From: Rhizobiaceae bacterium
Lineage (GTDB): Bacteria > Pseudomonadota > Alphaproteobacteria > Rhizobiales > Rhizobiaceae
Length of the DNA: 64,000 nucleotides
Assembly: GCA_019635755.1 (NCBI GenBank)
Contig: JAHBYW010000011.1
Span: forward strand, 1 to 64,000
Direction: 5' to 3'
Of the stretch, positions 7,865 to 15,442 are shown piece by piece. How positions within the stretch are numbered: position 1 is the stretch's first letter; each line of letters begins with the position of its first letter. Below the pieces are notes generated by a model. The model did not search any database, was not told the origin of the DNA, and saw nothing but the letters and a program-made list of their open reading frames with translations. The translations under genes were made by a program, and so were the position numbers.

Positions 7865-8073
7865 GACACCTCGCTTTCGGCGGCGACAAAGCCGCCCCAA
7901 TGCGTCGGCCAAAGCTCGCGGTTGGTTGACTCTTCGCGCCAGCCCGAGTTGTTGAACAGGGTCCGCCGGCCGGTCGTCTCGCGGCCGCTCCGGTCGCGCA
8001 GATGCATGGGGCGATGGCCTCCTGGCCGCGTGAAATCATCGGGCGCCGTGTCGATGGTCTGCCAATCCGTCAT
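7861..8073 (-). CDS. Small hypothetical protein, DUF551-like start
   Basis: 70 residues. The start WQTIDTAPDD resembles the WQPIETAP opening of DUF551 phage proteins, and the end (WPTHWGGFVAAES) also fits that pattern of small beta-rich proteins. SD AAGGAGT precedes ATG 8073. Function unknown. Confidence 0.6.
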   Translation of the reverse strand: MTDWQTIDTAPDDFTRPGGHRPMHLRDRSGRETTGRRTLFNNSGWREESTNRELWPTHWGGFVAAESEVS

Positions 8074-8143
8074 GTCCTGACTCCTTCCATAGCTTTCGAT
8101 GAGGCGGGCAGCCGAAGCCACCACGCCATGCGTCGGGTTGACC

Positions 8144-10108
8144 CTATTCCGCGTCGATCGTCACCAGGACGGTTCGAACGCTCGTCCCGGCCTCCTTGAA
8201 GGCATCATCGGGTAGAGGCTCGATTGTGCCTCCTCGGTTTTCGACGAGGGCCCGGAACTCAGTCGCAGCCCGCTCCTGTCGGAACATCACGCCGGCGGAC
8301 ATGATCGCGACGAGGCGTCCGCCCTCGGCGAGGAACCGGAGCGCATGCGTCACATGCCGGATATCGTCTCCGCGGGAGAAGGGCGGATTCATGATGATGC
8401 GATCGAATTGCCGGAGCTCGGCCGGCCCGATCTCGAGGAAATCGCCATGTCTTACCCGGACCTGTTCGGGCTCGTATTTCTTCGTCAGCGCGTCGGCGAG
8501 CGATCGGTTGCTTTCGACGGCTACCAGCTCGCCAGACCATGCCCACGGCGAACCGCCGGCGGCGTCGATCAGCCGCCCCGTGCCGGCGCTCGGCTCGAGG
8601 ATCCTGTCACCCGTGCGCAGGCCGGCGGCATCGATCACGCGAGCGGCCAGGTTGACCGGAGTCAGGAACAGATCCTTGGCCGTGACGACCTGGACGCCGC
8701 CGCTGGCGAGGGTCTGGCGCATCGCCTCGAACGCCTCGCCGCTTCGCGGGGCGAAGATCGTCACGTTGCTTTCGGGGCATGGGTCGGGCGCCTCGTTTTC
8801 GGCGATTACCGGCATGCCGTACCGCCAGCCGCTGGACAGTTTTTCGAAAGCCGACTCCCGGTTAACCGTCTTCTCGTAGACGCCGGCAACGGGACTCGCC
8901 GAAATGATGGCGGCGCGCTCGTCTGGCGAGAGAGTGCCGACACGGGACGAAGGCGGGCGGATCAACGTGCGCTGCACCACGGACGGCGCGCCCTTCCTGC
9001 TGAGGGTCGATATCAGCGCCTCCCCGGTTGCAAGGTTCGTGATGGCGTCGAAAGTGGAAAAGTCAGGGTTAGCTCTGAACGTGTCCGCAGCCGCCCGCAC
9101 CGCCCGCGCGTCGCGCGGGGTAAAGGCGCGGAGTGCATGCTGCACGCGGTTGCCGAGTTGAGCCAGGATAACGTCCGGCACGTCGACCGGACTCTGTGAC
9201 ACGAAGTAGATGCCGACCCCCTTCGACCGGATCAATCTCACCACCATTTCGATCTTGTCGAGCAGCGCCCGCGGGGCATCCTTGAACAGCAAATGGGCTT
9301 CGTCGAAGAAGAACACCAGCTTGGGCTTGTCAGGGTTTCCGACCTCGGGCAATTCGTCGAACATTTTCGAGAGGAGCCAGAACAGGAACGTCGCATAGAG
9401 CTGGGGCGAGCGCATGAGCTCGTCGGCGGCAAGGATGTTGATCACGCCCTTGCCGTCTGGTGCGGTCCGCATCAGGTCGGAGAGGCTGAGCGCCGGCTCA
9501 CCGAAGAACAAGGCGGCGCCCTGGTATTCGAGAGTGAGGAGGGCCCGCTGCATCGTGCCGACGCTCGCCTTTGAGATATTGCCGTATCGGGTCGTGAACT
9601 CGCCGGCCCGGTCGGCGATGTAGGCAAGCACGGCTTGCAGGTCCTTCAGGTCGAGAATCGGCAAGCCGCGCTCTGCGGCGATCTTGAAAATGACCGTCAG
9701 CATGCCCTCTTGCGTGGCGTTGAGGTTGAGGAGGCGGGACAGGAGGAGCGGCCCCAAATCGCTGATCGTGGTGCGGATCGGGTGCCCCTGTTTGCCGAAC
9801 AGGTCCCAGAAGATCACAGGAAACGCCTCGAGCCGGTAATCGTCGGCAATGCCGATCTCCCCGGCGCGTCTGGCGAAATGGTCATGATGTTCGCCGGCCA
9901 TGGCGAGGCCGGCGACGTCGCCCTTCACATCAGCACAGAACACCGGTACCCCGGCGGCCGAGAATCCTTCGGCCAGAACCTGGAGCGTGACCGTCTTGCC
10001 CGTGCCGGTCGCTCCGGTCACCAGGCCATGGCGGTTGGCGACTGCCAGGTCCAGATATTCCGACCTGCCGCCGCCGCCGATAAGCACCTTTCCTGCGGTC
10101 ATCGTCAT
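8144..10108 (-). CDS. HerA/DUF853-type ATPase fused to a class I DNA methyltransferase
   Basis: 654 residues in one frame. Residues 1-430 are a HerA/FtsK-superfamily ATPase of the DUF853 (YjgR) type: Walker A GATGTGKT (32-39), Walker B LVFFFDEA (264-271), sensor-like YFVSQSP (301-307), [11 protein letters not shown] (319-329). Residues about 470-654 form a SAM methyltransferase with EPSAGTG (505-511) and the N6-adenine-type motif NPPF (574-577). YjgR proteins are normally about 500 residues without a methyltransferase, and phage NPPF enzymes are normally free. A hexameric translocase that carries its own methylating module is the simple reading; activity is inferred. ATG 10108 overlaps the upstream stop; ATG 10102 has the better spaced GGAG. 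Confidence 0.85.
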   Translation of the reverse strand: MTMTAGKVLIGGGGRSEYLDLAVANRHGLVTGATGTGKTVTLQVLAEGFSAAGVPVFCADVKGDVAGLAMAGEHHDHFARRAGEIGIADDYRLEAFPVIFWDLFGKQGHPIRTTISDLGPLLLSRLLNLNATQEGMLTVIFKIAAERGLPILDLKDLQAVLAYIADRAGEFTTRYGNISKASVGTMQRALLTLEYQGAALFFGEPALSLSDLMRTAPDGKGVINILAADELMRSPQLYATFLFWLLSKMFDELPEVGNPDKPKLVFFFDEAHLLFKDAPRALLDKIEMVVRLIRSKGVGIYFVSQSPVDVPDVILAQLGNRVQHALRAFTPRDARAVRAAADTFRANPDFSTFDAITNLATGEALISTLSRKGAPSVVQRTLIRPPSSRVGTLSPDERAAIISASPVAGVYEKTVNRESAFEKLSSGWRYGMPVIAENEAPDPCPESNVTIFAPRSGEAFEAMRQTLASGGVQVVTAKDLFLTPVNLAARVIDAAGLRTGDRILEPSAGTGRLIDAAGGSPWAWSGELVAVESNRSLADALTKKYEPEQVRVRHGDFLEIGPAELRQFDRIIMNPPFSRGDDIRHVTHALRFLAEGGRLVAIMSAGVMFRQERAATEFRALVENRGGTIEPLPDDAFKEAGTSVRTVLVTIDAE

Positions 10109-10524
10109 AGCTCCACATGCTCGCGGGCGAGCCGATCGAAATCGGCGGCCGGTGTCTCGTTTTCGGCGCTTTCGACGGGCACGGGCTCGGCCGACAGCTT
10201 CGGCGGGTCAACGCGCTTGGCGTCGGTGATGAAAACCGCCTGCTTCTCCCACATCTTGCCGGGGACGGGCATCTGACGCCGGCGGTGCGCTGCGACTTCG
10301 CCGCAAGCCTCAATGCGGCCGATATAAGGGAAGTCCGACCACTTGCGCCGCATGGCCTCTTTCCATTCGGCTTCGGTCATTTCCCGGAAGCCGACGCCGG
10401 GATAGTTGCAGAGCGGCGGAAGCTTGGTCGCCTTCCGCGCCTTCTCGACGTCGCCGTCGTCCGGCGGCTGGTAGCCGGTCACATACTCGACGCCGACCAT
10501 CAGCGTCTTGCCGGGCCGCCGCAT
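10105..10524 (-). CDS. Hypothetical phage protein
   Basis: 139 residues if started at ATG 10524; ATG 10500 is an alternative that overlaps the upstream stop as TGATG. The frame stays open about 110 bases upstream without another start. The sequence ([19 protein letters not shown], then [14 protein letters not shown]) gives no family. It ends in ATGA overlap with the HerA-methyltransferase gene, so the two are translationally coupled. Confidence 0.55.
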   Translation of the reverse strand: MRRPGKTLMVGVEYVTGYQPPDDGDVEKARKATKLPPLCNYPGVGFREMTEAEWKEAMRRKWSDFPYIGRIEACGEVAAHRRRQMPVPGKMWEKQAVFITDAKRVDPPKLSAEPVPVESAENETPAADFDRLAREHVEL

Positions 10525-10721
10525 GCCCTCGGGCAGATCGCACGTGACCGAGACGACGCCGGCGCCGCCGCGGCGCTTGCCGTAGCAGCGGCCTGCAGTC
10601 GCGTGATCTCCGCAATGGCCAGGTCCGCTTGATCGGACGGGCTATCGCGCATGTCGTCGGGAACCGTGATCCCGGGCACGTCCAGAACGGTATCGGTAAA
10701 ATCGCTGCAACTATAGGACAT
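10500..10721 (-). CDS. Small hypothetical protein
   Basis: 73 residues from ATG 10721, with a strong AAGGAGT five bases upstream. The first 45 residues look like a genuine protein (DLAIAEITRLQAAA helix); the last 25 are Ala/Arg-rich and overlap the next frame. A frameshift joining it to the next gene is possible but not shown. Confidence 0.5.
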   Translation of the reverse strand: MSYSCSDFTDTVLDVPGITVPDDMRDSPSDQADLAIAEITRLQAAATASAAAAPASSRSRAICPRACGGPARR

Positions 10722-10761
10722 TGTCGACTCCTTTCGTTTCGTGGTTGCGCGCGGGTTGGCC

Positions 10762-11205
10762 TTACGAGTGCCAATCCTCCGAGTCTTCGAGCGTCACGCC
10801 GTCAGCGGCGGCATAGCCCGCTATCAGGTCGACGGCCCAATCGTGCGCGGCGGATTCCATGTCGCCGTTGCCGCTCCATTTTTGGGCGACGCGATCGGCC
10901 GCACGCTCCGCATAGCCCTGCAAGGCGGGATGGTCCGCCCAACGGTAGCGCGCGGCTTCGAGCACGCCGCCAACACTGATGCACTGCAGGGAATACCAGC
11001 CCGCCGCGTGCTCGCAATCGCCGATCATCCACATTGCCTGTTTAGGCGTGAGCGTGCCACGGGCATAGGCCAGCGCCCGGCGCCAGTGCGCGGCCTTCGC
11101 GGCGAGGCGAGGGAACGCCAGCCGGCGGAAGTCCTGCCAGTCGATGAGACCTTCCCAGGCGGAAAGGAAATGGGTCCGGACACGTCCAATTGCGGTCATG
11201 GTCAT
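10762..11205 (-). CDS. Hypothetical helical protein
   Basis: 147 residues. ATG 11205 is chosen because GGAAGGAGT lies six bases upstream. Trp/Ala-rich helices (FLSAWEGLIDWQDF, then KAAHWRRALAYARG) dominate. It lies in the leftward clamp operon; family not recognised. Confidence 0.6.
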   Translation of the reverse strand: MTMTAIGRVRTHFLSAWEGLIDWQDFRRLAFPRLAAKAAHWRRALAYARGTLTPKQAMWMIGDCEHAAGWYSLQCISVGGVLEAARYRWADHPALQGYAERAADRVAQKWSGNGDMESAAHDWAVDLIAGYAAADGVTLEDSEDWHS

Positions 11206-11249
11206 AGGTCGACTCCTTCCGTTGTCAGGCGCTACCAAAGCGCACCGGG

Positions 11250-11275
11250 AAGGGTCCGGCCAAAGCCGGGCCCTT
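11250..11275 (-). promoter_or_regulatory. Strong hairpin in the 11205 gene leader
   Basis: On the - strand AAGGGCCCGGC, loop TTTG, GCCGGACCCTT folds into a stem with one mismatch, between the 60-residue gene and the ribosome site of the next. No T-run follows, so it is more likely a leader or attenuation structure than a standard terminator. Confidence 0.5.
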
Positions 11276-11280
11276 TGGCG

Positions 11281-11463
11281 CTACGCTTCGACGCGCAATT
11301 CGTGGGCAAAGGCCATGTGCTCTTCGCCGTTCTCGAAACGGACCCGCGCCATTTCCGGCGGTAATTCCGCGAAGCGCGGCGGCGTCTTTTCCATGCGGAC
11401 AAGCTCGCAACGCATTCCGTTGAGCCGTCGGAAATAGGGACAATCCGAATGAAAAACCATCAT
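11281..11463 (-). CDS. Small hypothetical protein
   Basis: 60 residues (start MMVFHSDCPYFRRLNG), beginning four bases after the clamp gene stop. ATG 11460 is an equal alternative start. The C-terminus (RVRFENGEEHMAFAHEL) suggests a small beta unit. Probably co-transcribed with the clamp; function unknown. Confidence 0.55.
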   Translation of the reverse strand: MMVFHSDCPYFRRLNGMRCELVRMEKTPPRFAELPPEMARVRFENGEEHMAFAHELRVEA

Positions 11464-11467
11464 CGGA

Positions 11468-12667
11468 CTAGACCCGCATCGGCATGCATACGGCGAGCAC
11501 GTCGACTCCGTCGCCGCTCGCTTCGGACGGCCGGAAGAGAGTCGGGGAACCAGGGTCCGCCAATTCGATCCGGGCGCGGTCGCAGGCGAGCAATTCGACC
11601 AGCTCGCGGACATAGTTGGCATTGAAGCCGATATCCATAAGGTCGGAGTCGTAGCCGGCTTCGATCCACTGCGACGCGGAACCGGAGTCGGGATTGTTGA
11701 CGGTCGCCACGATCTTGCCGGGCCCGAACGTGAGCCGCACGGCGCGCGTGCGCTCGCTTGAGATGGTCGAGACCGCCTTGACCATGGCGCCGAACGCCTT
11801 CCGGTCGACCGTGGCGACCTTATCGTTGCCGGCCGGGATCACGCGGCAATAGTCGGGAAATGTCCCGTCGATCAGCTTGGACGTGATGACGGACTCGCCG
11901 ATCGTGAACCGAATCCACGCGGCGCCCACGTCGACCGCGACCGACTCCGGCGCGCCTTTGCGCTTGAGCTCCGCCAGGACAAGCGCGACCGTCTTGCGGG
12001 GAACGATGACGCCGGCCGTATGCCGGTCCATCTGCAGCCATTCGGCGCCGTCGGGCAGATCGGCCGAAGCGGATACCAGGCGGTGCCCATCGGTCGCGAC
12101 GCTGCGAAGCTTGAGCGTGCCGCGATCGTCGGCGACGTGAAGGAAAACGCCGTTGAGATAGTAGCGGGTTTCTTCCGTCGAGATTGCTGGCGACGTCGCC
12201 TGCAGCATCCGGCGGAGCGTCGGCGCCGACATGGTGAAAGAGGCGACGGCCGGGCCCCATGCCTTCGCGGCATAGTTTTCGACCGTTGGCCAGTCGGCGA
12301 CGGGAAGCGACTGCAGCGACGTGCGGGCGCCCTCGAAATCGAGCGCCAGGCAATCGCCTTGCGTCGCCTCGACGAATTCTGACGCCATGCGCTTGCACGT
12401 GTCGGCGAGAATGTGAGCCGGCGCCGTCACGGCGAAGCGGGAATCGGCCGCGGCAGGGACCGTGATCGCGTGCCAGACGTCAAGGTCCGTTCCCTCGACC
12501 ACGAGGGACTCGCCGGCGCCGACCAGGCGGAGATTCGACAAGATCGGAATCGTATTGCGCCGTTCCGTGACTTTCGACACGCGGGCGAGCGCATCGGCGA
12601 AGCCCTTGCGGTCGACCAGCGCGAGCGGCGCGGCGGTAGCGATGAATTCGGCGGACTGAATCGTCAT
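11468..12667 (-). CDS. dnaN: DNA polymerase III beta subunit (sliding clamp)
   Basis: 399 residues, near the usual 365-390 of bacterial beta clamps. Diagnostic segments: RNTIPILSNLRL (37-48), ETRYYLNGVFLHV, TDGHRLV, IDGTFPDYCRVIP, FNANYVRELVE, and the C-terminal LAVCMPMRV that forms the binding cleft. The clamp encircles DNA and tethers polymerase III. A phage copy may give replication priority to phage DNA or recruit host polymerase. No phage polymerase is in the window. AGAGGAGA precedes ATG 12667, and the leader carries the shared GCCCGATCTTGGGC hairpin. Confidence 0.95.
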   Translation of the reverse strand: MTIQSAEFIATAAPLALVDRKGFADALARVSKVTERRNTIPILSNLRLVGAGESLVVEGTDLDVWHAITVPAAADSRFAVTAPAHILADTCKRMASEFVEATQGDCLALDFEGARTSLQSLPVADWPTVENYAAKAWGPAVASFTMSAPTLRRMLQATSPAISTEETRYYLNGVFLHVADDRGTLKLRSVATDGHRLVSASADLPDGAEWLQMDRHTAGVIVPRKTVALVLAELKRKGAPESVAVDVGAAWIRFTIGESVITSKLIDGTFPDYCRVIPAGNDKVATVDRKAFGAMVKAVSTISSERTRAVRLTFGPGKIVATVNNPDSGSASQWIEAGYDSDLMDIGFNANYVRELVELLACDRARIELADPGSPTLFRPSEASGDGVDVLAVCMPMRV

Positions 12668-12690
12668 GGTTCTAGGTCTCCTCTTGTGTT

Positions 12691-12704
12691 GCCCAAGATC
12701 GGGC
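12691..12704 (-). promoter_or_regulatory. Leader hairpin GCCCGATCTTGGGC, copy 1 (clamp gene)
   Basis: A 14-base element able to form a GCCC/GGGC stem with a six-base loop, 23 bases before ATG 12667 and just before the ribosome site. Identical copies precede the next three genes upstream. Confidence 0.7.
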
Positions 12705-12726
12705 CGGCTTGGGAAAGGGTAAGGTC

Positions 12727-12831
12727 TCAGACTCCAGCGAGGAAAGCATGCTTCGCCGCATGCACGGCGCGGCGAGCGCGGCGCCGCTCGAACTTCGCCG
12801 GCTTCCGGTAAATGTGCTCACGATAGGCCAT
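12727..12831 (-). CDS. Tiny basic protein
   Basis: 34 residues starting MAYREHIYRKPAKFERRRAR, strongly Arg/Lys/His-rich, hence likely nucleic-acid-binding. The gene has its own AAGGAGT site and its own copy of the GCCCGATCTTGGGC leader hairpin. It is too short for default gene calling. Confidence 0.6.
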   Translation of the reverse strand: MAYREHIYRKPAKFERRRARRAVHAAKHAFLAGV

Positions 12832-12852
12832 AGGGTAGACTCCTTCGGGTTT

Positions 12853-12866
12853 GCCCAAGATCGGGC
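12853..12866 (-). promoter_or_regulatory. Leader hairpin GCCCGATCTTGGGC, copy 2
   Basis: Exact copy of the element, 21 bases before ATG 12831 and directly ahead of AAGGAGT. Confidence 0.7.
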
Positions 12867-12924
12867 TTTGAGGCGATCGCCTCGCGATAGAGCCGGAATT
12901 GCGCCGGCTCCACTGGCGAGACGG

Positions 12925-13137
12925 TCAAGCCTTCATGAAGTCGGCGGCCGTCAGCTCGGCGACGTGATAGGCGAAAAATTCATGAACGATGCGCGACCAT
13001 CCGTCGCCGACCAAGCGCTCGGCAATGATGCGCTCGGCGGCTTCGGCCGCGAGAATCGGGGAAGCCGCGGCAACCATGCAATGATCGCAAAAGCCGCGGT
13101 CCGTGCGCTCGACGTGAACCTTGTAGAAGATCGTCAT
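12925..13137 (-). CDS. Small hypothetical protein
   Basis: 70 residues starting MTIFYKVHVERTDRGFCDH; residues 20-45 form an Ala-rich helix (ILAAEAAERIIAERLV). ATG 13137 is preferred over upstream starts because AGAAGGAAA and the shared leader hairpin lie directly upstream. No family recognised; its pattern resembles small phage stress-type proteins only loosely. Confidence 0.6.
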   Translation of the reverse strand: MTIFYKVHVERTDRGFCDHCMVAAASPILAAEAAERIIAERLVGDGWSRIVHEFFAYHVAELTAADFMKA

Positions 13138-13158
13138 TGCGTCGTTTCCTTCTAGGGC

Positions 13159-13172
13159 GCCCAAGATCGGGC
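13159..13172 (-). promoter_or_regulatory. Leader hairpin GCCCGATCTTGGGC, copy 3
   Basis: Exact copy, 21 bases before ATG 13137, beginning three bases after the stop of the preceding gene. Confidence 0.7.
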
Positions 13173-13175
13173 GAT

Positions 13176-13295
13176 TTACCGCTGCGCCAATCCAAAGGCG
13201 CAAAGCGCATCCTCACGAATGATACGCCATGCGGTCTCGCCGCTCACGACGCCGTACCAAGCGGCGAGAATGTAGGTGCGAAACAGGTTGATCAT
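13176..13295 (-). CDS. Tiny hypothetical protein, first gene of the leftward clamp operon
   Basis: 39 residues with one hydrophobic helix (INLFRTYILAAWYGVVSG) and a charged tail. It may be a small membrane protein. AAAGGACA precedes ATG 13295 and the fourth copy of the leader hairpin lies upstream. As the first gene after the promoter it should be made early. Confidence 0.55.
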   Translation of the reverse strand: MINLFRTYILAAWYGVVSGETAWRIIREDALCAFGLAQR

Positions 13296-13316
13296 TGTCC
13301 GATGTCCTTTGATGGC

Positions 13317-13330
13317 GCCCAAGATCGGGC
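13317..13330 (-). promoter_or_regulatory. Leader hairpin GCCCGATCTTGGGC, copy 4
   Basis: Exact copy, 21 bases before ATG 13295. It lies within the first 30 bases of the predicted leftward transcript. Confidence 0.7.
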
Positions 13331-13349
13331 GTTTCTCTCTTGCCAACTC

Positions 13350-13414
13350 AATATGCAGTGGCATACGGGCCCCTGTCAATAGGGCTTGCGAAAATAATTG
13401 TGCAATGGCATATC
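13350..13414. promoter_or_regulatory. Divergent promoters with two matching operators
   Basis: Leftward: -35 TTGACA (reading left from 13379) and -10 GCATAT/CATATT at 13350-13356. Rightward: -35 TTGCGA (13386-13391), 17-base spacer, -10 CATATC (13409-13414). Operators TATGCAGTGGCATA (13352-13365) and TGTGCAATGGCATA (13399-13412) share TGCARTGGCATA, and each overlaps one -10. They would let one regulator control both directions. Confidence 0.6.
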
Positions 13415-13420
13415 GTCGCC

Positions 13421-13636
13421 ATGGGAACACAAGAGGACATAGCCGCTATAGAGGCTCGACTCGCTGCAGCCGGCATTACCGTTAAGGCGATGCTGGCCAG
13501 GGCCGATGTTGCCTCGTCGCAATGGGTTCGGTGGAAGCAAGGCGCACGCTCGCCGCTGCGCACCACATGGGCGAGGATCGTTGCGGCCGTCGAGGAATTG
13601 GCGCCAGTCGCGAAGCCTCGGGGAAAGAGGCGATGA
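13421..13636 (+). CDS. Small HTH repressor-like protein
   Basis: 71 residues with a Cro/XRE-like helix-turn-helix (ARLAAAGITVKAMLARADVA, then SQWVRWKQG). ATG 13421 sits about where the rightward promoter would start transcription and has no ribosome site, so the message is probably leaderless, as for lambda cI. It is divergent from the clamp operon and flanked by two operator-like repeats, so I infer it represses the leftward operon and itself. It overlaps the next gene by ATGA. Confidence 0.65.
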   Translation: MGTQEDIAAIEARLAAAGITVKAMLARADVASSQWVRWKQGARSPLRTTWARIVAAVEELAPVAKPRGKRR

Positions 13637-14223
13637 CCGGCGCAACGGCGGAACTGTATGTGATCGGATTCCCCGATGGTCCGGTTAAGGTTGGATGGTC
13701 GGCCGACGTTCCCGCCCGGCTGCAATCGGTCAAGCGCCAAAGGGCGGATGCTACAGTTGCGGTCATTGCGACTGTTCCGGTTCCAGCCCGCTATGCTATC
13801 GAGGCGGAGCGCTATGCACATTGGTTGTTGCGCGGCTACCACTTCCGGCATGAATGGTTCAACGTGTCGGCCGATCATGCCGCCACTGCGATCGAAGCCG
13901 CAGCCGGCCGCGATTACAGCCTGATAGGTCGCATCCCGCCAGTGGAACCACGAGGACGCGCGGCGCCATTCCCCGAGTCGTTCATAGCGCGGTTCCCTCG
14001 GGACACCTTCGGCCGCATCGGCGCCCTTGGGGAAACTCGGATGGAATTCGTCCGATCGGCGACGTTGGCGGAGCTCGACAAGCGCGAAGCTATGGCGACC
14101 AGGTCGACCGGATCGAAGCGCGCAACAAAGCCGGCGCGCCGGCGAAGCGGAAACGATCGGCCGAAAGGAATAGGTGCGCATAGGTTCGCATGCGCATTGA
14201 CGTGCAAACCCGAATCTGACTAG
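13633..14223 (+). CDS. GIY-YIG family protein (T5orf172/MUG113-like)
   Basis: 196 residues. The N-terminal half matches the MUG113/T5orf172 branch of GIY-YIG nucleases: LYVIGFPDGPVKVGWS (residues 8-23), PARLQSVKRQ, ERYAHWLL, HEWFNV. The C-terminal 100 residues are basic and low in complexity. The family includes DNA-nicking domains of phages; catalysis here is inferred. ATGA overlap with the HTH gene suggests one small transcript ending at the terminator at 14248. Confidence 0.7.
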   Translation: MTGATAELYVIGFPDGPVKVGWSADVPARLQSVKRQRADATVAVIATVPVPARYAIEAERYAHWLLRGYHFRHEWFNVSADHAATAIEAAAGRDYSLIGRIPPVEPRGRAAPFPESFIARFPRDTFGRIGALGETRMEFVRSATLAELDKREAMATRSTGSKRATKPARRRSGNDRPKGIGAHRFACALTCKPESD

Positions 14224-14247
14224 AAGACGAAACTTCACAATTGCACC

Positions 14248-14281
14248 AAAGCCCGGTTCGGATTCGTCCGAGTCGGGCTTT
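14248..14281. terminator. Bidirectional terminator hairpin
   Basis: AAAGCCCG, two bases, TCGGA, loop TTCG, TCCGA, two bases, CGGGCTTT. It separates the regulator/GIY-YIG transcript from the late operon, and the A/T flanks allow use on either strand. Confidence 0.8.
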
Positions 14282-14319
14282 CGCGTTTCCGGGCCCACGG
14301 TCGAAGCGGAGTCGGGCCC

Positions 14320-14700
14320 ATGGCGTTGCGCATGCTTCGCCCGACGCTGGCAACACTTGACACGCGGGCCGCTAAACCGGCGCCGAAGATGGTCGACCCG
14401 TTCTATCAGTCTGCCGAGTATCTGGCATGGCGCGAGCTGGTCATAAGCCGCGCCGGTCGACGGTGCGAGGATATCGACCAGGCAACAGGCCGGCGGTGCA
14501 CCAAGGCGGAACCCCGCTATCGGATGTATGCCGATCACATCGTTGAGCGGAAAGACGGCGGCGCCGATCTAGACCTGGACAACGGCCGCTGCAGGTGCGC
14601 CAGTCACCATGTCGCCAAGACGCATGCGGCTCGAGCCGCGCGCATGGCGCGCCCGATCGCGGCGCCCTCCGCCTCGCCCTCGACCACGCAAACCAGCTAG
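14320..14700 (+). CDS. HNH endonuclease next to terminase
   Basis: 126 residues with an HNH core: CEDIDQATGRRC (zinc pair), YADHIVERKDGGADLDLDNG, then CASHHVAKTHAAR. HNH proteins directly before terS in HK97-type phages assist terminase in cutting cos DNA, and this gene's position matches. ATG 14320 has GGAG eight bases upstream. First gene of the late operon. Confidence 0.85.
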   Translation: MALRMLRPTLATLDTRAAKPAPKMVDPFYQSAEYLAWRELVISRAGRRCEDIDQATGRRCTKAEPRYRMYADHIVERKDGGADLDLDNGRCRCASHHVAKTHAARAARMARPIAAPSASPSTTQTS

Positions 14701-14812
14701 GGAGGGGGGGATCAAATTCCTATCCGCCCTTGGGGGCCCCGACCGCAGGGGGGTCATGCAGAGAATTTTTCCTGGTGGGGGCAGTTTACAGTGTGAACCA
14801 TCAGTGGAAACC
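14701..14812 (+). other. G-rich spacer, candidate cos/packaging region
   Basis: 112 bases between the HNH and terS genes with runs GGAGGGGGGG, TTGGGGGCCCC and GCAGGGGGGTCATGCAGAG, then AATTTTT. HK97-type phages with this HNH-terS order commonly carry their packaging cut site here. This is position-based inference. Confidence 0.4.
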
Positions 14813-15442
14813 ATGAAAAGTCTTTCCCCTCATGAGGAGTCCATTAAGGCCGCATGGCTGGCAGGAATCCTTTCAATCCGCCAGATCGCGCGTGATCACG
14901 AGGTCTCCCCGACCTGGGTCAAGAAACTGGCCGTCAAACACGATTGGGGGCCTCGTCCCGAGCGTGGTGTGCAGTCTGGTGTGCACCCCGGGGCGACGGC
15001 GTCGGCCGCTCTGATCGCGCTTCGTTCCTCTCCGTCAGATGGTGACGGAGCCCGCAGGTCGGCGTCCGATGAAAGTAGACCAAGCGAGACCATCCAGAAG
15101 GCCGCGCGAACCGACCCGCGAACGCTGGCCCAGGACACGATCGACATTCTCAACCGTCTCAAGGACGAGCTCAATGCCTCGACCGCCTATCTGGGCGAGA
15201 TCGAGCAGATGATCCGCGAGTACACGGCCGGCGATAAAGATCGCCGGCACTACAACGCAATGATGAAGGCAGTCAGTATGCCGACACGCATCCTGGCGGC
15301 AAAGAATCTCGCGCTCGCCCTCAAGACGCTTCAGGAAGCCCAGCCCGGCAAGAAGGAGCAGCGCCGCCAGGCGGCCGATACCGCCGGCATGGACTCTCTC
15401 TGGGGTGATGACCTAGACGTCGAGTTCGCCCGGGCGAACTGA
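14813..15442 (+). CDS. terS: Terminase small subunit
   Basis: 209 residues. N-terminal homeodomain-like HTH (AAWLAGILSIRQIARDHEVS, then TWVKKLAVKHDWG) for recognising the packaging site. A variable linker and a helical C-terminus (LNRLKDELNASTAYLGEIEQ, then RILAAKNLALALKTLQEA) probably mediate oligomerisation. ATG 14813 is chosen because upstream sequence is the non-coding G-rich spacer. The stop overlaps the terL start (TGATG). Confidence 0.85.
   Translation: MKSLSPHEESIKAAWLAGILSIRQIARDHEVSPTWVKKLAVKHDWGPRPERGVQSGVHPGATASAALIALRSSPSDGDGARRSASDESRPSETIQKAARTDPRTLAQDTIDILNRLKDELNASTAYLGEIEQMIREYTAGDKDRRHYNAMMKAVSMPTRILAAKNLALALKTLQEAQPGKKEQRRQAADTAGMDSLWGDDLDVEFARAN

Noticed and set aside
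5528-10177. TTTCGRCG as the recognition site of the phage adenine methyltransferases
   Set aside because: Only the A variant contains a palindromic TCGA; the G variant has no adenine in the core, and the strong single orientation does not fit a methylation target.
7861-13137. Recurrent GACTCC near gene starts as clustered CcrM (GANTC) sites
   Set aside because: They are simply the complement of GGAGTC ribosome-binding sites of - strand genes.
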